DNA of 64,000 nt from Tianweitania sp. UT-5YL-CI-8 (GTDB lineage: Bacteria > Pseudomonadota > Alphaproteobacteria > Rhizobiales > Rhizobiaceae). The notes under the pieces were generated by a model. The model ran no database searches, was not told where the DNA came from, and saw nothing but the letters and a program-made list of their open reading frames with translations. The stretch is from contig NZ_JASCRR010000008.1 of assembly GCF_030010215.1 (NCBI RefSeq), positions 1 to 64,000 of the forward strand, in the 5' to 3' direction. Shown here piece by piece: positions 34,940 to 44,560 of the stretch (position 1 is the stretch's first letter; each line of letters opens with the position of its first letter). The position numbers and the translations under genes are program-made.

Positions 34940-36337
34940 ATGGAAAAATCTCGAACCCCATCCTCCATCCTTTCGCGCTCCACACGCTTTGCCGGCGTCG
35001 CAGCGCTCGCGGCGACGATGGCTGTCGGCTCGACCCTTTCGGCCATGGCGCAGCGTGTGCCGGTCGTCCGCGATGCGGAGATCGAGGCGCTTGTCCGCGA
35101 GTATGCCGCACCAATTTTGGGTGCTGCCGGGCTGGGCCGTTCGAAGGTCGACATTGTCCTGGTCAACGACCGCGCCTTCAACGCCTTCGTTGCCGGGCGG
35201 CGCATCTTCATCAACACCGGCGCTTTGATGACGGCGGAAACGCCCAACGAGATCATCGGCGTCATCGCCCACGAAGCCGGCCACATCGCCGGCGGCCACC
35301 AGGAGCGGCTGCGCGACCAGTTGGCGCGCGCGCAGACCATGGCCATCGTCGCCGCGCTGCTCGGCGCGGGCGCCCTGGCGGCGGGTGCTGCTACGGACAG
35401 CAGCGGTCTCGGCCAGGCCGGCGCGGGCATCATCGCCGGCGGCAGCGAAATGGCCCGCCGCAGCCTGATGGGCTATCAGCGCAGCGAGGAAACCACGGCC
35501 GACCGGTCCGCCGTGACCTATCTCAACGCCACAAAGCAATCCGCACAGGGCATGCTGACGACCTTCAAGCGCTTCCAGAGCGCTCTTTCCCTGGCCGGCA
35601 CGCGGGTCGATCCCTATCAGATCAGCCATCCGATGCCGCGCGAACGCATCGCCAATCTCGAGACAGTGGCAAAACAGAGCCCCTATTTCAGCCAGAAGGA
35701 TTCGCCTGCGCTGCAGGAACGCCATAACATGATGCGGGTGAAGATTGCTGCCTACACCCAGGGCCAGTCCGACGCCTCGCGGCTGATGCAGAAGTTTCCC
35801 GGCACACTCGCCGCACGCTATGGCGACGCGCAGGTGACCTATCTCTACGGCAATCTCTCTTCGGCGCTGCAAAAGGCGGATGCGCTGGTCAAGGCCAATC
35901 CGAGCAATCCGTATTTCCACGAATTGCGCGGCGACATTTTGATGAAGGCGAACCGCGCGCCGCAGGCAGTCGAGGCCTATTCCAATGCCGTGCGCTACGA
36001 CAAGGCGAATTCCGGCATCCTGCCGATCCAGCTCGGTCAGGCCTATCTCGCGATGGGGTCGAAAGACTCTCTCGAAAAAGCCGTCGCGCAAATCCGCAAA
36101 GGGCTCGACCGCGACCGTGAGAACCCCAGCGGCTATCGCTACCTCGCACAGGCCTACGGCCAGCTCGGCCAGATTCCCGACGCGGAACTGGCAACGGCGG
36201 ATGGCTATTATTATGCCGGCGCCTATAACGACGCGAAGATCTTCGCCATGCGAGCGCAGCAGAAACTGAAGCCTGGCTCACCCGGATGGGTCCGTGCGCA
36301 GGACATCATCAACTACAAGGCGCCGCGAAAGAAATAA
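34940..36337 (+). CDS. M48-family metalloprotease with TPR domain (BepA-like)
   Basis: A 465-residue periplasmic protein with a signal peptide, the zinc motif HEAGH (111-115) and the downstream Glu in SEETTAD (182-188). The C-terminal part (about 270-460) holds TPR repeats. This is the BepA/YfgC architecture; BepA degrades or assists assembly of stalled outer-membrane barrels such as LptD. Several starts (34850, 34880, 34940) are possible without a good ribosome site; the last gives the most normal signal peptide. It is followed by a DsbA-like gene 53 bases on, so both may serve envelope protein quality. Confidence 0.88.
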   Translation: MEKSRTPSSILSRSTRFAGVAALAATMAVGSTLSAMAQRVPVVRDAEIEALVREYAAPILGAAGLGRSKVDIVLVNDRAFNAFVAGRRIFINTGALMTAETPNEIIGVIAHEAGHIAGGHQERLRDQLARAQTMAIVAALLGAGALAAGAATDSSGLGQAGAGIIAGGSEMARRSLMGYQRSEETTADRSAVTYLNATKQSAQGMLTTFKRFQSALSLAGTRVDPYQISHPMPRERIANLETVAKQSPYFSQKDSPALQERHNMMRVKIAAYTQGQSDASRLMQKFPGTLAARYGDAQVTYLYGNLSSALQKADALVKANPSNPYFHELRGDILMKANRAPQAVEAYSNAVRYDKANSGILPIQLGQAYLAMGSKDSLEKAVAQIRKGLDRDRENPSGYRYLAQAYGQLGQIPDAELATADGYYYAGAYNDAKIFAMRAQQKLKPGSPGWVRAQDIINYKAPRKK

Positions 36338-36390
36338 GTTCTTAAGCGAAAGACCGCCACAAGGCTCGAAAGGCTGGAGAGTACCGAATC

Positions 36391-37206
36391 ATGGGCAAGG
36401 CAATTCTTCTGGGCACGACCGGCATAGCGGTGGCTTTCGCCATGCTCGCCTTCGGCTATGCCGCAGGCAGACCGGATGCTGCCGCCAAAGACACGCTGGC
36501 TACAGCGCAAGTATCCTCCGCCCAAACGGCAGACAAGACGGAAATCGAAGCTGTCGTTCGCGACTATCTCGTTAAAAATCCCGAGATACTGATGGAGATG
36601 CAGACCGCCCTCGAGCAAAAGCAGGGCGAAGCGCAACGCGTGGCCCATCTCGACACCATCAAGTCCAGCAAGGCCGAAATTTTCAATGCCGACTATGACG
36701 GCGTGGTCGGCAACCCCAATGGCAAGGTCACCATCGTCGAGTTCTACGACTACAATTGCGGCTACTGCAAACGCGCCCAGCAGGACATGCTGGCATTGAC
36801 AGCCTCCGATCCCGAACTGCGCTTCGTGTTGAAGGAGTTCCCGATTTTGGGGCCGGATTCCCAGAAAGCGCATGTGGTTTCCATGGCGTTCCGCCGGCTG
36901 ATGCCCGAGAAATATGGCGAGTTCCACAACCAACTGCTCGGCAGTGAAAGCGGCGCGGGCGAAGCCGCAGCGATCAACCTCGCCGTCTCATTGGGAGTGA
37001 ACGAGGCAGCGCTGCGATCCGAGATGCAGAATCCTTCCATCATGGCGGCGTTCAGCAAGACCTATGAACTTGCCACCCGTCTCAATATCACGGGAACACC
37101 CTCCTATGTCGTCGGCAATGAGGTGGTGTTCGGTGCGCTTGGGCAGGAAGTGCTGGCGGAGAAAATCGCCGCCGCCCGCGACTGCCTCGCGGACAAGACT
37201 TGCTGA
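36391..37206 (+). CDS. DsbA-family thiol:disulfide oxidoreductase
   Basis: A 271-residue exported or membrane-anchored thioredoxin-fold protein. A hydrophobic N-terminus (about 5-25) is followed by a helical region (50-95, rich in Gln and Glu), then the DsbA-type core with FYDYNCGYCKRAQ (active Cys123 and Cys126) and the cis-Pro loop GTPSYVV. The extra N-terminal helical part is like ScsC/BdbD-type proteins that form multimers. It probably forms or isomerises disulfides in the periplasm. Two more Cys lie at the extreme C-terminus (DCLADKTC). GGAGAG precedes ATG 36391. Confidence 0.88.
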   Translation: MGKAILLGTTGIAVAFAMLAFGYAAGRPDAAAKDTLATAQVSSAQTADKTEIEAVVRDYLVKNPEILMEMQTALEQKQGEAQRVAHLDTIKSSKAEIFNADYDGVVGNPNGKVTIVEFYDYNCGYCKRAQQDMLALTASDPELRFVLKEFPILGPDSQKAHVVSMAFRRLMPEKYGEFHNQLLGSESGAGEAAAINLAVSLGVNEAALRSEMQNPSIMAAFSKTYELATRLNITGTPSYVVGNEVVFGALGQEVLAEKIAAARDCLADKTC

Positions 37207-37353
37207 AATCAGCCGAGGGCCGGCGATGTCCACAAAAGCGCCTTGCTTTGTGAACATCGCAACTTGGCTCTTGTGCTCTTTTCGTGGCGGACTAAGCCCT
37301 TTATAGAGGGTTCGCCGCGCGGACGGAGTTCGACGTGGAAGAAGGTGTATCGA

Positions 37354-37788
37354 TTGAAAACCATTTACGTCCTGAACGGTCCCAACCTGAACATGCTCGG
37401 CAAGCGCGAGCCCGGCATCTATGGCGCAAAGACCCTGGCTGAAGTCGGCGAGGACTGCGCGGCAGCGGCGTCCGATCTGGGACTGAAGACGGACTTCCGC
37501 CAATCCAATTACGAAGGCGATCTTGTCTCCTGGATACACGAGGCCGGTGAAAAAGCCGCCGGCATCGTGCTCAATGCAGGAGCCTACACGCATACGTCGA
37601 TTGCTCTCCAGGATGCTATCCGCGCCGTGACACCCCTTCCGGTGGTCGAGGTGCATCTTTCGAACATTCATGCCCGCGAGGAATTTCGCCACAAGACGAT
37701 GATCGGACCGGTCGCCATCGGCATGATCTGCGGATTTGGACCTCTCGGATATAAGCTGGCGCTCGAGGCGCTGGCCGCCCGGCTGTGA
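37354..37788 (+). CDS. aroQ: 3-dehydroquinate dehydratase, type II
   Basis: A 144-residue enzyme of the shikimate pathway; type II forms dodecamers. Motifs are [17 protein letters not shown] near the start with the catalytic Tyr in GIYG (Tyr23), NAGAYTHTS, and [15 protein letters not shown] with the catalytic His. The start must be TTG 37354 (AAGG 8 bases before), since no ATG fits; GTG 37345 is the other option. It stands 28 bases before accB, a common alphaproteobacterial order, so aroQ-accB-accC are probably one unit. Confidence 0.93.
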   Translation: MKTIYVLNGPNLNMLGKREPGIYGAKTLAEVGEDCAAAASDLGLKTDFRQSNYEGDLVSWIHEAGEKAAGIVLNAGAYTHTSIALQDAIRAVTPLPVVEVHLSNIHAREEFRHKTMIGPVAIGMICGFGPLGYKLALEALAARL

Positions 37789-37816
37789 CCGGAATCAGGA
37801 ACAAAGAAGGCAAGAT

Positions 37817-38293
37817 ATGACGACCAAAAAAGCTGGAGCTGTCGATCACCAGATGATCCGCGACCTCGCGGACATCCTGAACGACACCAACCTCACCGAA
37901 ATCGAGGTCGAACTTGGCGATCTCAAGGTTCGGGTCGCGCGGCATGCGCCGGCAATCCATGCCGTCGCCGCCCCGCAATATCAACCAGCGGCGCCAGCCC
38001 CGGTTGCTGCGCCTGCCGCCGCTGCGGCCCATACGGCACCCGTGACGGCCGATCCTTCCAAGAACGCGGTGTTGTCGCCGATGGTCGGTACGCTCTACCT
38101 GGCTCCCTCGCCCGACGCACGCCCGTTCATCGAGGTCGGCTCCAAGGTTCGCGAAGGCCAGACGCTCGTCATCGTCGAAGCGATGAAGACGATGAACCAG
38201 ATTCCGTCGCCGCGCGCCGGCACTGTCACCGCTATCCTGGTCGAAGACGCCCAGCCCGTCGAATACGGCATGCCGCTCGTCGTCGTCGAGTAA
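37817..38293 (+). CDS. accB: Biotin carboxyl carrier protein of acetyl-CoA carboxylase
   Basis: A 158-residue carrier whose Lys124 in EAMKTMN takes biotin. An N-terminal helical region ([20 protein letters not shown]) is followed by a Pro/Ala linker (about 47-80) and the biotinyl domain [15 protein letters not shown] to the end. AAGG lies 7 bases before ATG 37817. It works with AccC, encoded right after it, and AccAD elsewhere to make malonyl-CoA. Confidence 0.96.
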   Translation: MTTKKAGAVDHQMIRDLADILNDTNLTEIEVELGDLKVRVARHAPAIHAVAAPQYQPAAPAPVAAPAAAAAHTAPVTADPSKNAVLSPMVGTLYLAPSPDARPFIEVGSKVREGQTLVIVEAMKTMNQIPSPRAGTVTAILVEDAQPVEYGMPLVVVE

Positions 38294-38308
38294 ATGGAAG
38301 GCCGCATA

Positions 38309-39664
38309 ATGTTCCAAAAGATCCTGATCGCCAACCGGGGGGAAATCGCCCTCAGGGTCCTGCGCGCGGCCAAGGAGCTCGGCATCAAGACTGTTGTGGT
38401 CCATTCGACTGCCGACGCGGACGCCATGCATGTGCGGCTCGCTGACGAAAGCGTCTGCATCGGGCCGCCGCCTGTGCGCGACAGTTACCTCAACATCCAC
38501 CAGATCGTCGCAGCCTGCGAGATCACCGGCGCGGACGCCGTGCATCCGGGCTACGGCTTCCTGTCGGAAAACGCCAAGTTCGCCGACATTCTGGCAGCCC
38601 ACAACATCACCTTCATCGGCCCCTCCGGCGACCACATCCGGATCATGGGCGATAAGATCGAGGCCAAGCGCACAGCCAAACGGTTGGGCATACCGGTCGT
38701 ACCGGGCTCGGACGGCGCTGTCAGCGATCCGGTGGAAGCGCGCCGCATCGCAGGTGAAATCGGCTATCCCGTTATCATCAAGGCTTCCGCCGGCGGTGGC
38801 GGTCGCGGCATGAAGGTGGCGCGAACTGAGGAAGACCTTATCGAGGCGCTGCAGACCGCGAGCACGGAAGCCGGCGCCGCTTTCGGCAATGACGAGGTCT
38901 ATATCGAAAAATATCTCGAAAAGCCGCGCCATATCGAGGTTCAGGTGTTCGGCGACGGCTTCGGAAACGCTATCCATCTCGGCGAGCGCGACTGCTCGCT
39001 GCAGCGCCGCCACCAAAAAGTCTGGGAGGAAGCCTTTTCGCCGGCCCTCAATGCCGAGGAGCGTGCACGCATCGGCGCGACCTGCTCCAAGGCGATCGCC
39101 GACCTCGGCTATTCCGGTGCCGGCACCATCGAGTTCCTCTACGAGAACGGCGAGTTCTATTTTATCGAGATGAACACGCGTCTACAGGTCGAGCATCCGG
39201 TCACCGAAGCCATCACCGGCATCGATCTCGTCCACGAGCAGATTCGTGTTGCTTCGGGCGGCGGTCTTTCGGTGCGTCAGGAGGATGTGCGCTTCCATGG
39301 CCACGCCATCGAATGCCGCATCAATGCCGAAGACCCGCGCACTTTCGCGCCTTCTCCTGGCACGATCACGCACTTCCACACGCCGGGCGGCCTTGGCGTG
39401 CGCGTCGATTCGGGCGTCTACTCCGGCTACAAGATTCCGCCCTATTACGATAGCCTGATCGGCAAGCTGATCGTGCACGGCCGCAACCGCGTCGAATGCA
39501 TGATGCGCCTGCGCCGCGCGCTGGACGAGTTTGTCGTCGACGGCATCAATACCACGCTGCCGTTGTTCCGCGATCTGATCAACAATCCGGACATCGCCAA
39601 TGGCGACTACGACATTCACTGGCTGGAAAAATATCTCGCCAAGGATGTCGAAGAGCAGCACTAG
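38309..39664 (+). CDS. accC: Biotin carboxylase subunit of acetyl-CoA carboxylase
   Basis: A 451-residue ATP-grasp enzyme that carboxylates biotin on AccB. It starts [20 protein letters not shown], has [11 protein letters not shown], the glycine-rich ATP loop [11 protein letters not shown] (about 155-165), [13 protein letters not shown] and the catalytic end [17 protein letters not shown] 38309 has GGAAGG 8 bases upstream and the family N-terminus; an ATG at 38294 directly after the accB stop would add five residues. Length equals E. coli AccC. Confidence 0.97.
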   Translation: MFQKILIANRGEIALRVLRAAKELGIKTVVVHSTADADAMHVRLADESVCIGPPPVRDSYLNIHQIVAACEITGADAVHPGYGFLSENAKFADILAAHNITFIGPSGDHIRIMGDKIEAKRTAKRLGIPVVPGSDGAVSDPVEARRIAGEIGYPVIIKASAGGGGRGMKVARTEEDLIEALQTASTEAGAAFGNDEVYIEKYLEKPRHIEVQVFGDGFGNAIHLGERDCSLQRRHQKVWEEAFSPALNAEERARIGATCSKAIADLGYSGAGTIEFLYENGEFYFIEMNTRLQVEHPVTEAITGIDLVHEQIRVASGGGLSVRQEDVRFHGHAIECRINAEDPRTFAPSPGTITHFHTPGGLGVRVDSGVYSGYKIPPYYDSLIGKLIVHGRNRVECMMRLRRALDEFVVDGINTTLPLFRDLINNPDIANGDYDIHWLEKYLAKDVEEQH

Positions 39665-39694
39665 GCATCATCGAAGGGACGGACACGTCAACGC

Positions 39695-40312
39695 ATGAGC
39701 CGTCCCTTCGCTCCCGGCTATCGCATCCCAGTCGACCTTTTGCTCAAGGCCTATGCCTCGGGCGTTTTTCCCATGGCTGAAAGCGCGGACGATCCGGAAG
39801 TGTTCTGGGTACGGCCCGAAAGCCGCGGCATCATCCCGCTCGACGACTTCCACGTACCGCGCAGCCTGCGCAAGACGATCCGCCAGGGGCATTTCGAAGT
39901 CCGCATCAATTCGGACTTCGAAGGTACCATCGATGGCTGCGCGGAAAGCCGCGAGGAACGCGAGAGCACCTGGATCAACGCGCCGATCCGCGAGGCCTAT
40001 ATCGCACTCCACAAGCATGGCAACTGCCATTCGGTCGAAGCCTGGCTCGACGGACGCCTGGTCGGCGGGCTCTACGGGGTGTCGCTGGGGCGGGTCTTCT
40101 TCGGTGAAAGCATGTTTTCGCGGGAGACGGACGCATCCAAAGTGTGCCTGGTACATCTGGTCGACAGGCTCAACGAGCGCGGGTTTGCGTTGCTGGACAC
40201 TCAGTTCACGACAGAACACCTGATGCGCTTTGGCGCAATCGACGTGCCGCGTGCGAAATATGAGAAGTTGCTGGCGGAAGCCCTGAAGGGCGAAGCGCGC
40301 TTCGATCCCTGA
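39695..40312 (+). CDS. aat: Leucyl/phenylalanyl-tRNA-protein transferase
   Basis: A 205-residue enzyme that adds Leu or Phe to proteins with N-terminal Lys or Arg, marking them for ClpS/ClpAP (N-degron route). Family parts are [31 protein letters not shown] in pieces, [18 protein letters not shown] and SKVCLVHLV, ending with [14 protein letters not shown] 39695 has no strong ribosome site but gives the family start. It follows accC by 30 bases and may be in the same transcript. Confidence 0.93.
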   Translation: MSRPFAPGYRIPVDLLLKAYASGVFPMAESADDPEVFWVRPESRGIIPLDDFHVPRSLRKTIRQGHFEVRINSDFEGTIDGCAESREERESTWINAPIREAYIALHKHGNCHSVEAWLDGRLVGGLYGVSLGRVFFGESMFSRETDASKVCLVHLVDRLNERGFALLDTQFTTEHLMRFGAIDVPRAKYEKLLAEALKGEARFDP

Positions 40313-40318
40313 AACGCC

Positions 40319-40750
40319 TCAGTTGCTCTTGGCTTCGGGAGCCGGCACGTCGGACTTCGGCTTACAGGCCTTCAGCCACACGTCGTAGACGGCATGCTCA
40401 ACCGCGTTGAGGCCAGGGCTCTCGGCAAACATCCAACCAGTGAAGATGCGGCGGATCTTGCGGTCCAGCGTGATCTCGTCGACTTCGACAAACGAATCGG
40501 TCTTGGGCTCTTCGGTGTCGGGCCGCGAGTAGCAGACCTTGGGGGTCACCTGCAGGGCGCCGAATTGCACCGTCTCGTCGATATAGACGTCAAAGGTGGT
40601 GATGCGGCCGGTGATCTTGTCGATACCAGCAAATTCGGCAACCGGGTTGCTGATACGCTCCGCATGCGCCGTTAAAAGACCCGCAAGCAGCGCAATGCCG
40701 GCGAGCAGCGTCCTGCTCTTGACCGCGCGGGTGCATGCCAAATTCTTCAT
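40319..40750 (-). CDS. DUF2155 exported protein
   Basis: A 143-residue secreted protein with a signal peptide (about 1-30, cleaved near AHA-E). The DUF2155 core shows ITTFDVYIDETVQFGALQV, a Cys in KVCYSRP and FTGWMFAESPGLNAVEHAVYD with another Cys near the end (LKACKPK). Such genes are alphaproteobacterial and lie regularly between aat and the NDUFA12 gene, as here. It converges on aat with a 6-base gap. The function is unknown. Confidence 0.88.
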   Translation of the reverse strand: MKNLACTRAVKSRTLLAGIALLAGLLTAHAERISNPVAEFAGIDKITGRITTFDVYIDETVQFGALQVTPKVCYSRPDTEEPKTDSFVEVDEITLDRKIRRIFTGWMFAESPGLNAVEHAVYDVWLKACKPKSDVPAPEAKSN

Positions 40751-40856
40751 CCGAAAACCACCGCCATTGCAACATCGCCTCTTTCGGCGAAAAGGCTACA
40801 GGATGCCTCGCGCCGAACGAAAGCGCTAACCGGCAAATGTGGCGACAAAAGTCCGG

Positions 40857-41255
40857 TCAGTTGCCCGGCGTCCACGCATCATAGTCGCCCGTGACTTGGG
40901 GACGGTGCGTGTTGCCTAGAAGGGACCCTTTCGGGCGATAGGCCGAAGGCCAACCTGTCAGATTGGGCACGTGGCCCTTCTGCCATTCGCGCGGCGTATA
41001 GGTCTCGTTGGTCGGAGCGACATCGACGCGGTGATGGATCCAGCCGTGCCAGCCGGGTGGAATCATCGAGGCTTCGGAGTAGTTCTTGTAGATCACCCAG
41101 CGGCGGGTGCGCCCCTCGGAGTCTACGCCGCCTTCATAATAGACGTTGCCGAACTGGTCTTCTCCGACCGTCTTGCCCTTGCGCCAAGTGTAGAACCGGG
41201 TTCCCAGCGTCTGGCCGCTCCACCAAGTGAAGAACTGCAGAAAGAAGGTTTTCAT
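40857..41255 (-). CDS. NADH:ubiquinone oxidoreductase subunit NDUFA12 (17.2 kDa)
   Basis: A 132-residue accessory subunit of respiratory complex I, shared by mitochondria and alphaproteobacteria. The family core is clear: TRFYTWRKGKTVGEDQFGN, YYEG, RRWVIYKNYSEASMIPPGWH, WIHHRVD and the Pro-rich end. The subunit helps to join the peripheral arm to the membrane arm. ATG 41255 has AGGA 6 bases upstream; the ATG two codons earlier touches it. It stands upstream of DUF2155 on the same strand. Confidence 0.93.
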   Translation of the reverse strand: MKTFFLQFFTWWSGQTLGTRFYTWRKGKTVGEDQFGNVYYEGGVDSEGRTRRWVIYKNYSEASMIPPGWHGWIHHRVDVAPTNETYTPREWQKGHVPNLTGWPSAYRPKGSLLGNTHRPQVTGDYDAWTPGN

Positions 41256-41426
41256 CGACATCCTCTCGCGCCGCCGCGCAATGTTTTTATTGCAGCTTAT
41301 GACCCCAGGGCGCCGCAATGGCAAGGGGTTCGGCGCTTCCTCAAAGCCCTCTGCGACAATCGCACCGACACCATCGCCGGCCCATGGCACGGTATCTAAA
41401 CTGGCAGACGTCTCAGCGGGCTGATA

Positions 41427-41444
41427 TTGTGCTGCGCTGCACAA
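41427..41444. promoter_or_regulatory. Palindromic operator-like site upstream of panB
   Basis: TTGTGC (41427-41432) and GCACAA (41439-41444) flank six bases. Inside it lies CTGC-N3-GCAC, and the 14 bases 41431-41444 agree in 12 positions with 50645-50658 upstream of the DUF1127 gene. The CTGC-N3-GCA core is like sites reported for PhaR-type regulators of polyhydroxyalkanoate genes. It lies about 85 bases before panB. Confidence 0.4.
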
Positions 41445-41528
41445 CAAACTTGCAAAATGCCTGCGGAATCCTTAGAGAAACAGGATCGAAATTATGCGCT
41501 CAGTAGAAGCGCACGGGTTCAAGGAGGA

Positions 41529-42374
41529 ATGAACTTGCTTTCGACCGTCTCCACCGGCGCGACCGGACGTACGACCCCGCTGGAACTACAGTATCGCAAG
41601 GGCGGCACACCCATCGTGTGCCTGACAGCCTACACCTATCCGATCGCAAAGTTGCTCGATCCGCATGTCGACCTGCTTCTGGTCGGCGACAGCGTCGCCA
41701 TGGTGCTCTATGGTCATGAAAACACGCTCGGCGCCACTCTCGACATGATGATCGCCCACGGCCAGGCCGTAATGCGCGGGGCGAAGGACGCCTGCGTCGT
41801 CGTTGATATGCCGGCGGGCAGCTACGAGCATTCCGTGGAGACGGCTGTCCGCGCCGCGCGCCGCCTGATCGAGGAAACCGGCTGCAGCGCCGTCAAGCTC
41901 GAGGGCGGCGTCGACGTTGCTCCACAGATTTCGGCCATCGTCAGGGCTGGGATTCCGGTCATGGGTCACATCGGCCTACAGCCGCAGTCCGTTGAAAAAG
42001 ACGGCGGCTACAAGATCAAGGGCAAGACCGACGAGGACGTCGAGGCGCTGATCCGCGATGCCGAGGCGGTCGAAAAGGCGGGCGCATTTTCTGTCGTGAT
42101 CGAAGGCACCATCGAACGCGTCGCCGCCGACATCACCAGCCGCATCGGCATCCCGACTATCGGCATCGGCGCGAGCGTTGCCTGCGACGGCCAAATCCTG
42201 GTGATCGATGATGCGATCGGCCTGACTGTCGACCGCGTGCCCAAATTCGTCAAGGAATACGCCAAGCTGCGCGACATGGTGTCGGACGCTGCGGCAAGCT
42301 ATGCCGGCGACGTGCGCAGCCACCGCTTCCCCGAAAGCGCCCATGTTTTCAGCCTGAAAGCCAAGAGCGTCTGA
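41529..42374 (+). CDS. panB: 3-methyl-2-oxobutanoate hydroxymethyltransferase
   Basis: A 281-residue enzyme of pantothenate synthesis making ketopantoate. Family parts are VCLTAYTYPIAKLLD, LLLVGDSVAMVLYGHENTL with Mg-binding Asp, VVVDMPAGSYE, AVKLEGG, PVMGHIGLQPQSV and GIGASVACDGQILV. The ribosome site decides the start oddly: AGGAGGA stands only 1 base before ATG 41529 but 7 bases before TTG 41535, so TTG may be the real start (two residues shorter). panC follows after 5 bases. Confidence 0.95.
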   Translation: MNLLSTVSTGATGRTTPLELQYRKGGTPIVCLTAYTYPIAKLLDPHVDLLLVGDSVAMVLYGHENTLGATLDMMIAHGQAVMRGAKDACVVVDMPAGSYEHSVETAVRAARRLIEETGCSAVKLEGGVDVAPQISAIVRAGIPVMGHIGLQPQSVEKDGGYKIKGKTDEDVEALIRDAEAVEKAGAFSVVIEGTIERVAADITSRIGIPTIGIGASVACDGQILVIDDAIGLTVDRVPKFVKEYAKLRDMVSDAAASYAGDVRSHRFPESAHVFSLKAKSV

Positions 42375-42379
42375 CTCCG

Positions 42380-43225
42380 ATGACCGCAACCGCAATCACC
42401 GTCCGCGAGCTGCGGGCGACCGTTTCCGGCTGGCGCCGCGAAGGGCTTAGTGTCGGCTTCGTTCCCACCATGGGCGCGCTGCATGACGGGCATATCTCGC
42501 TGGTCGAGTTGGCTCTGCGGAAGGCCGACCGTTGCGTGGTCTCGATCTTCGTCAACCCGCGCCAGTTCGGTCCGACGGAAGACCTCGACAAATATCCACG
42601 ACAGTTGGCCGCCGACATGGCGCGACTCAAGGCTGCCGGAGCTCACCTCGCCTTCACACCATCGGTGAAAGAGATGTACCCAGCAGGCTTCGCGACCGCT
42701 GTATCCGTCGGTGGCCCTTCGCAGGGTCTGGAAACTGATTTTCGGCCCCAGTTCTTCGATGGCGTGGCGACCGTGGTGAGCAAGCTTCTGCTGCAGGTGT
42801 CCGCCGATTGCGCTGTTTTCGGCGAGAAGGATTACCAGCAGCTCTGTGTCATCCGGCAACTCAGCCGCGACCTCGACATCCCCACCGAGATCATCGGGGG
42901 TCCGACGATGCGGGATGCGGAAGGCCTCGCCATGTCCTCGCGAAATGCCTATCTCAGCACGGACGAACTCGGTATCGCGCGCAAGCTCAACGTCATTCTG
43001 CGGACTGCCGCTACGGCTATCGTCGGCGGAGAACACCCCGATAGCGCCTGCATCAAGGCGCGCTCGGCCATTGGTCGGGCTGGTTTTTCAAGTGTCGATT
43101 ACGTGGCCGCGCGCGAGAGCGAGACGCTTGCTGCCTGGCAGAAGGGTCGGCCCGGACGCATTCTGGCAGCCGCCTGGATCGGCAGGACAAGGCTGATCGA
43201 CAATCTCGAGATCGCGTCTCACTAG
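42380..43225 (+). CDS. panC: Pantoate-beta-alanine ligase
   Basis: A 281-residue enzyme that joins pantoate and beta-alanine with ATP. Motifs are VPTMGALHDGH (ATP-binding HxGH-like), SIFVNPRQFGPTEDLDKYPR, VFGEKDYQQL and MSSRNAYLS. The 5-base gap after panB indicates one operon. The last residues are slightly different from E. coli but length is normal. Confidence 0.95.
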   Translation: MTATAITVRELRATVSGWRREGLSVGFVPTMGALHDGHISLVELALRKADRCVVSIFVNPRQFGPTEDLDKYPRQLAADMARLKAAGAHLAFTPSVKEMYPAGFATAVSVGGPSQGLETDFRPQFFDGVATVVSKLLLQVSADCAVFGEKDYQQLCVIRQLSRDLDIPTEIIGGPTMRDAEGLAMSSRNAYLSTDELGIARKLNVILRTAATAIVGGEHPDSACIKARSAIGRAGFSSVDYVAARESETLAAWQKGRPGRILAAAWIGRTRLIDNLEIASH

Positions 43226-43314
43226 AGCGTTTCCCGCCGCAAATTTGGCGGATTGCAGGCCGAACGCTATCGCCTCGCTCTGGGCAATGGAGCGGTTTGA
43301 GGGATGTGTTCGAC

Positions 43315-44058
43315 ATGATCCAAGACCTTATCGCGCGGCAAGGCAACTGGCTGTTCCGCTGGCGCAGCTACATCCTCCTCGGTTTCGCGCCGCTTTTCCT
43401 GCTGGCGATGAGCAGGCCAGAAGCTGTCGAAGCGCATTTCGGTGCGACCGCCGACACGCTTTACGAACTCGGCTGCGTCATCCTGGCCTTTATCGGGCTC
43501 GGTATCCGCGCCTTCACCATTGGTTACGTGCCCGCAGGCACATCAGGCCGCAATACAAAAAACCAGTTGGCGAGCGTGCTGAACACCATGGGCCTGTATT
43601 CGCTGACGCGCAACCCACTCTATTTCGGCAATGCCGTCATCTACATGGCGGTGGCGCTGTTTTTGCAAAACCTCTCGCTCGCACTCATCATGGTCCTGTT
43701 CCTAGCGCTCTATCTCGAACGGATCATCGCCACGGAAGAACGGTTTCTCGCGCAAAAATTCGGCCAGGCCTATCTCGACTGGACCAGCAAGGTGCCTGTC
43801 TTCTTCCCGCGCCTTACGGGCTGGCAGCGGCCGGACCTGGATTTCTCAGTGCGAAACGTACTGCGGCGTGAATATTCCGGTTTTCTCGCCATCATCGCCA
43901 CCTTCTTCGTGCTAGACCAGGCACGAGAATTCCTGACCGAGAACCCACAACGCTTTGATACGCTGTGGCTCTCTGGCCTGGCCATCGGGGCGGTGGTCTA
44001 TGTCGTGCTCCGATCCCTCAAGAAGCACACCCATCTTCTCGATGTCGAAGGGCGCTGA
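43315..44058 (+). CDS. Isoprenylcysteine/phospholipid methyltransferase-family membrane protein
   Basis: A protein of about 247 residues with five to six predicted membrane helices. The second half has LYSLTRNPLYFGNAVIYMA, a motif shared by ICMT/PEMT-like methyltransferases (R-x-P-x-Y-x-(G)-N), then LERIIATEERFLAQKFG-x-AYLDW, with the E-E-x-x-L-x-x-x-F-G pattern that closes the SAM pocket. It probably methylates a lipid or small molecule at the inner membrane; rhizobia use such enzymes for phosphatidylcholine, but this protein cannot be assigned. The start is uncertain: ATG 43315, GTG 43306 and TTG 43297 are possible. It follows panC by about 90 bases. Confidence 0.75.
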   Translation: MIQDLIARQGNWLFRWRSYILLGFAPLFLLAMSRPEAVEAHFGATADTLYELGCVILAFIGLGIRAFTIGYVPAGTSGRNTKNQLASVLNTMGLYSLTRNPLYFGNAVIYMAVALFLQNLSLALIMVLFLALYLERIIATEERFLAQKFGQAYLDWTSKVPVFFPRLTGWQRPDLDFSVRNVLRREYSGFLAIIATFFVLDQAREFLTENPQRFDTLWLSGLAIGAVVYVVLRSLKKHTHLLDVEGR

Positions 44059-44073
44059 CTGCCTTCAGCGCTC

Positions 44074-44556
44074 TCAGAGCAGCTTCTCGAGGACCAGGAC
44101 GTGTTCCGGGCTTGCAGCGCCCTGAACCTGCTCAAGCGCAGGCAGGAAACCGCGTTGGCCGTAGAAGTCGACCGCGCGGGTATTTTCCGCCTCCACTTCG
44201 AGCCTGATGCGCCCGGCTTCCGGAAACGACAGTTCAACCTCTTGTAGTAAAGCACTGCCGATGCCGCGCCCCTGGAAAGCCGGTAGGACATAGAGTTGGT
44301 ATAGCGTCACTGTCTTGCCGTCGTTCGAGGCCGCGGCATAGGCCATGCCGCCAAGCATCTTGCCGTCATCCGCGACGAGGAATTCCGAAGCCGGTCGCAC
44401 CAGACGTGACTTGAGCGAGGCCAGGGAATGCCATTCGGCGGTGATCTCGTTGCCCCGCTCGACGCCATGAATGGCGTCGTAGGTGGCATGCCACGTCTCT
44501 GACAGCAGAGCGCACACGCGCTCCAAGTCGCGCTCGCCGGCAGTTCGGACGAACAT
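44074..44556 (-). CDS. GNAT-family N-acetyltransferase
   Basis: A 160-residue acetyl-CoA-dependent transferase. It starts MFVRTAGERDLERVCALL and has the acetyl-CoA loop VLPAFQGRGIGSALLQEVE (motif A, Q-x-x-G-x-G) and VEAENTRAVDFYGQRGF (motif B). The acceptor is unknown. It begins 4 bases after the gatB stop on the same strand, so it is likely translated with gatB. Confidence 0.85.
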   Translation of the reverse strand: MFVRTAGERDLERVCALLSETWHATYDAIHGVERGNEITAEWHSLASLKSRLVRPASEFLVADDGKMLGGMAYAAASNDGKTVTLYQLYVLPAFQGRGIGSALLQEVELSFPEAGRIRLEVEAENTRAVDFYGQRGFLPALEQVQGAASPEHVLVLEKLL

Positions 44557-44560
44557 CGGC

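Noticed and set aside
37616-39016. 466-codon minus-strand frame opposite accB and accC
   Set aside because: Antisense to two certain genes; composition (His, Asp, Arg-rich) is that of a shadow frame.
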